Below, one piece after another: positions 7,156-9,639 of a stretch of 9,639 nt of DNA. Location of the stretch: contig DAOVIU010000018.1 of the NCBI GenBank assembly GCA_030673585.1, forward strand, positions 1-9,639. The letters run 5' to 3'. The position numbers and the translations under genes were made by a program. Each line of letters begins with the position of its first letter. Position 1 is the first letter of the stretch. Source of the stretch: Pseudomonadota bacterium (GTDB lineage Bacteria; Desulfobacterota; BSN033; G020346125). The notes beneath the pieces are model-generated. The model searched no databases, had not been told where the DNA came from, and saw nothing but the letters and a program-made list of their open reading frames with translations.

Positions 7156-9486
7156 CTATGATAGGGCATCCCTTTCCTTCAGTGCTCTCAGAATCTTCTC
7201 ACAGCTCATGGGGAGTTCCCTCATCCTTATTCCCACGGCATTGTACACGGCGTTTGCCACGGCGGCGGCAACCGGATTGGTCGCCCCTTCTCCCACACCC
7301 TTGGCGCCAAAAGGTCCCGTAGGCTCGAATGTATCCGCGATCATCATTTCGACTGGAGGCATATCGAGTGCAGTCAGCGTCTTATAGTCGCTGAAGTTCG
7401 GATTTAAAACCTCACCCGAAATCGGATCGAATTGCGTGTCCTCGAGCAGGGCAAAGCCCAATCCCATGTGGACTCCCCCCGAAATCTGGCCCTCAACGTT
7501 GTCTGGGTTTATCGGTGTCCCCACATCCGCGCCCGTCATGGCTCGCAAGACCCTTACCTGCCCTGTCTGCGTATCCACAGCAACCTCTACAAAGCAGACG
7601 ATAAAATGCGGGGGGCACGCATTTGGCCTAACCGATGCCTCTCCCGCTGCACTTCCCCACCCACTGGATTGGGCCGTTTTAACTACCTCCTCAATGGTCA
7701 CCCATCTCTCCGGGGCCTCGATGACGGAGATTCTTCCTTCCCCTACGGCGAGCTCTTCGGGGGCGGCCTCGAGCATGTTCGATGCCCACTCTAAGAGCAC
7801 CCCCTTCACCTTCTCAGCGGCCTTCTTGACCGATAGTCCCGCGCCGTATGTCGCCCTGCTTGCATGGGTGGGAACGTCGAAAAGGGTCGTGTTCGTATCG
7901 CCCATGTGGACCAAGACATCATCGTAATTCAGGCCCAATTCCTCGGCTACTATCGCCGCGTGTGCGCTGAGATCCCCATGCCCCGCGTCCGCAGCGGCGT
8001 TTATCAAGACGGCGGTTCCGTCTTCGTTCATCCGAACAATAGCGCCGCTATAATCCATGATAAACTTTGACGGTTTGGGAGACCCGGCCCCTGATGTATG
8101 AAATCCCCGGGCCATGCCAATGCCCCGTTTTACCCACGGTTTCTCCGTACGGTGATCGTCTCTTCTCGTCCATCCGATTTTCTCAACTCCTCTCCGTATG
8201 AGCTCCTCGGTGCCGCAGCTTTCCACCAAACAGACTACATCCGGACCCTGCCCGTAGAACGTATCCCCTTCCTTGATGTGGTTCTTCAATCTCAGCACAA
8301 TAGGGTCAATCCCCATTTCGTCGGCGATGATATCCATCTGGGATTCAACGGCGAAATTGACTTGGGGGTTCCCCGCTCCCCGCATAGCCGTGAGCGGCGG
8401 GGTATTTGTATACACGGTTTTCCCGGTGAATTTCATATTCGGACAATTGTACATGGACAGAAACCAACCTCCGGCAAGGACCATTTTTGATTCGCCGCTA
8501 AAAGCATAGGCCCCTGTCTCATCGATGACGTCGAAACGCTGAGCCACCAGGGTACCATCTTTCTTGACCCCGGTTTTTAACGTCATGATCATCGGGTGTC
8601 GACCACACGTGACAAACATCTCCTCCCTGCTCTTTTCCCCCCGAACCGGTTTCCCCGTCAGGAGGGCTAAGAAGGCACAAATCGGTTCGATCCAACCGGT
8701 ATGGATGTGTGCGCCAAATGAACCGCCGAGATAAATCCGATGACAGTTGACCTTGTGCAATGGGAGCCCCAGAGAGCTTGCTATGTTCATCCGCATGGGG
8801 TGAATCCCCTGGGTTGTCCCATAGATCTCCAGCCTTCCGCCAGCTTCTGGGACGCACATTACAACGGTCCTCTCAAGGGGGGCGTTGTTGGGTCGAGATG
8901 TCTTGAATACATTTTCCACAACAAAATCAGCCTCCAGAAATCCCTTCTCGACATCTCCAATCTCAATTTCCCTGGTCGCAACGATGTTGTTCTTTATCTC
9001 GATTGGCGTCTCTCCCCGTCTTGCAACATCGTGGATGATTGGAGCATCGGGTTTCATGGCTTCCAGTGGATCGAAAACGGCCTGGAGTGGTTCGTACTCT
9101 ACCCTGATCAATTCGAGGGCTTCTTCCGCAATCTCAGGACTTGTCGCCGCGACCGCAGCCACGCGATCACCATAGTGTCTTACCTTCCTTTCCAGGAGAA
9201 AACTGTCATAAAACATGACTGAGGGCAGGTGAAGGAATTGATGCATCGTGGGGATTTTTGGAACATCTTCGTGTGTGATGACTGCCTTTACCCCCTTTAG
9301 TTTCAATGCCTTGCTCGTATCGATATGTTTGATATGTGCGTGGGCGCGGGGACTCCTCAATATCTTGGCGTGTAATGTTCCGGGAAACATTATATCACCC
9401 GAGAATTTTAACTCCCCCGTGGCCTTTTGGCGAGCTTCTATCTTTTCAAGCCTCTTTCCGACGACATTAAACTTCTTCTCCATCAT
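7156..9486 (-). CDS. Xanthine dehydrogenase-superfamily molybdenum-binding subunit B, atypical active-site motifs
   Basis: A second full-length Mo subunit, 776 residues from the ATG at 9486, with hammerhead domain (about 10-130) and molybdopterin domain. Superfamily membership is clear from MRGAGNPQ (Arg369), DNVEGQISGGVHMGLGFAL, and GPFGAKGVGE with catalytic Glu733, 43 residues before the end exactly as in subunit A. Three motifs depart from the norm: GGxFGGK is GGSFGAHI (254-261), the GQG loop whose Gln lies near molybdenum is DAGHG (His503), and the MEP motif is PLER. A substrate or role different from subunit A is inferred; the retained Glu and Arg argue against a dead enzyme. The start is ambiguous: ATG at 9486 (GAGGA eight bases upstream), ATG at 9483 (GAGG five bases upstream), or TTG at 9501. 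It is the first visible gene of the operon. The 93 bases after its stop hold no gene or convincing element. Confidence 0.92.
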   Translation of the reverse strand: MMEKKFNVVGKRLEKIEARQKATGELKFSGDIMFPGTLHAKILRSPRAHAHIKHIDTSKALKLKGVKAVITHEDVPKIPTMHQFLHLPSVMFYDSFLLERKVRHYGDRVAAVAATSPEIAEEALELIRVEYEPLQAVFDPLEAMKPDAPIIHDVARRGETPIEIKNNIVATREIEIGDVEKGFLEADFVVENVFKTSRPNNAPLERTVVMCVPEAGGRLEIYGTTQGIHPMRMNIASSLGLPLHKVNCHRIYLGGSFGAHIHTGWIEPICAFLALLTGKPVRGEKSREEMFVTCGRHPMIMTLKTGVKKDGTLVAQRFDVIDETGAYAFSGESKMVLAGGWFLSMYNCPNMKFTGKTVYTNTPPLTAMRGAGNPQVNFAVESQMDIIADEMGIDPIVLRLKNHIKEGDTFYGQGPDVVCLVESCGTEELIRRGVEKIGWTRRDDHRTEKPWVKRGIGMARGFHTSGAGSPKPSKFIMDYSGAIVRMNEDGTAVLINAAADAGHGDLSAHAAIVAEELGLNYDDVLVHMGDTNTTLFDVPTHASRATYGAGLSVKKAAEKVKGVLLEWASNMLEAAPEELAVGEGRISVIEAPERWVTIEEVVKTAQSSGWGSAAGEASVRPNACPPHFIVCFVEVAVDTQTGQVRVLRAMTGADVGTPINPDNVEGQISGGVHMGLGFALLEDTQFDPISGEVLNPNFSDYKTLTALDMPPVEMMIADTFEPTGPFGAKGVGEGATNPVAAAVANAVYNAVGIRMRELPMSCEKILRALKERDALS

Positions 9487-9488
9487 AG

Positions 9489-9499
9489 CCTCATTCCTC
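9489..9499 (-). promoter_or_regulatory. Ribosome binding site region of Mo subunit B
   Basis: Two purine-rich motifs lie in tandem: GAGGA (9499-9495), eight bases before the ATG at 9486, and GAGG (9492-9489), five bases before the ATG at 9483. They favour an ATG start over the in-frame TTG at 9501, which lies too close to or within the motif. Confidence 0.5.
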
Positions 9500-9554
9500 A
9501 ATAATTATCTGAGTTCAAAACGTGGCCTCTTTCGAGAAACACCCGCCCGGTTGG

Positions 9555-9591
9555 AAATTTTCTCACGATAGCGTGTCATGATCGAAAATCT
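9555..9591. repeat. Imperfect nested inverted repeat upstream of the operon's first visible gene
   Basis: AAATTTTC (9555-9562) is matched by GAAAATCT (9584-9591), seven of eight positions complementary. Inside lies a second small dyad, CACG (9564-9567) with CGTG (9572-9575) around four bases. It sits about 70-105 bases before the start of Mo subunit B. This is a plausible place for a regulator-binding site or for a terminator remnant of a gene further right, but there is no U-tract and no convincing -35/-10 pair could be placed. The rest of 9487-9639 shows no recognisable gene. Confidence 0.25.
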
Positions 9592-9639
9592 ACCTGCAGG
9601 GAATATGGACTCCTTCTTGTGCGGATACTTTCAACCCCT

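Noticed and set aside
8740..9222. Plus-strand open frame of 160 codons
   Set aside because: It is antisense to the N-terminal half of Mo subunit B and has no family resemblance or ribosome binding site of note.

Overview
The window is one stretch of a bacterial-type catabolic operon. Every convincing gene reads on the minus strand, so transcription runs from about 9.5 kb down to position 1 and off the left edge. Seven genes are packed with gaps of 4 to about 150 bases and two 4-base stop/start overlaps. G+C looks a little above half by eye. Shine-Dalgarno sequences are clear at most starts. There are no tRNAs, rRNAs, insertion sequences or CRISPR arrays. The enzyme set (molybdenum hydroxylases, a UbiD-type decarboxylase, ureide hydrolases, no oxygenase) suggests an anaerobic or facultative heterotroph that degrades N-heterocycles. 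The sequence alone does not fix the phylum.

Layout in the order of transcription: (1) 9486-7156, a molybdenum-cofactor subunit of the xanthine dehydrogenase superfamily (Mo subunit B) with unusual active-site motifs; (2) 7062-6196, an FAD-binding subunit; (3) 6191-5709, a subunit with two [2Fe-2S] clusters; (4) 5712-3418, a second full-length Mo subunit (A) with more orthodox motifs; (5) 3290-1914, a UbiD-family, prenylated-FMN-type decarboxylase; (6) 1761-511, an M20-family N-carbamoyl amidohydrolase (allantoate amidohydrolase / carbamoylase type); (7) 514-1, the first 171 codons of a cyclic amidohydrolase (allantoinase / hydantoinase / dihydropyrimidinase type) cut by the window edge. Upstream of gene 1 lies a short leader with an imperfect inverted repeat.

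The main idea is that the genes form one pathway: hydroxylate an N-heterocycle, open a cyclic amide or ureide ring, remove the carbamoyl group, and decarboxylate the resulting heteroaromatic acid. That order closely matches the classical anaerobic purine (xanthine) fermentation of purinolytic clostridia: xanthine, 4-ureido-5-imidazolecarboxylate, 4-amino-5-imidazolecarboxylate, 4-aminoimidazole. The families fit; the substrates are inference. Two details deserve attention: two different Mo subunits flank a single FAD/FeS pair, and the UbiD homologue seems to have lost at least two metal ligands of the cofactor site.
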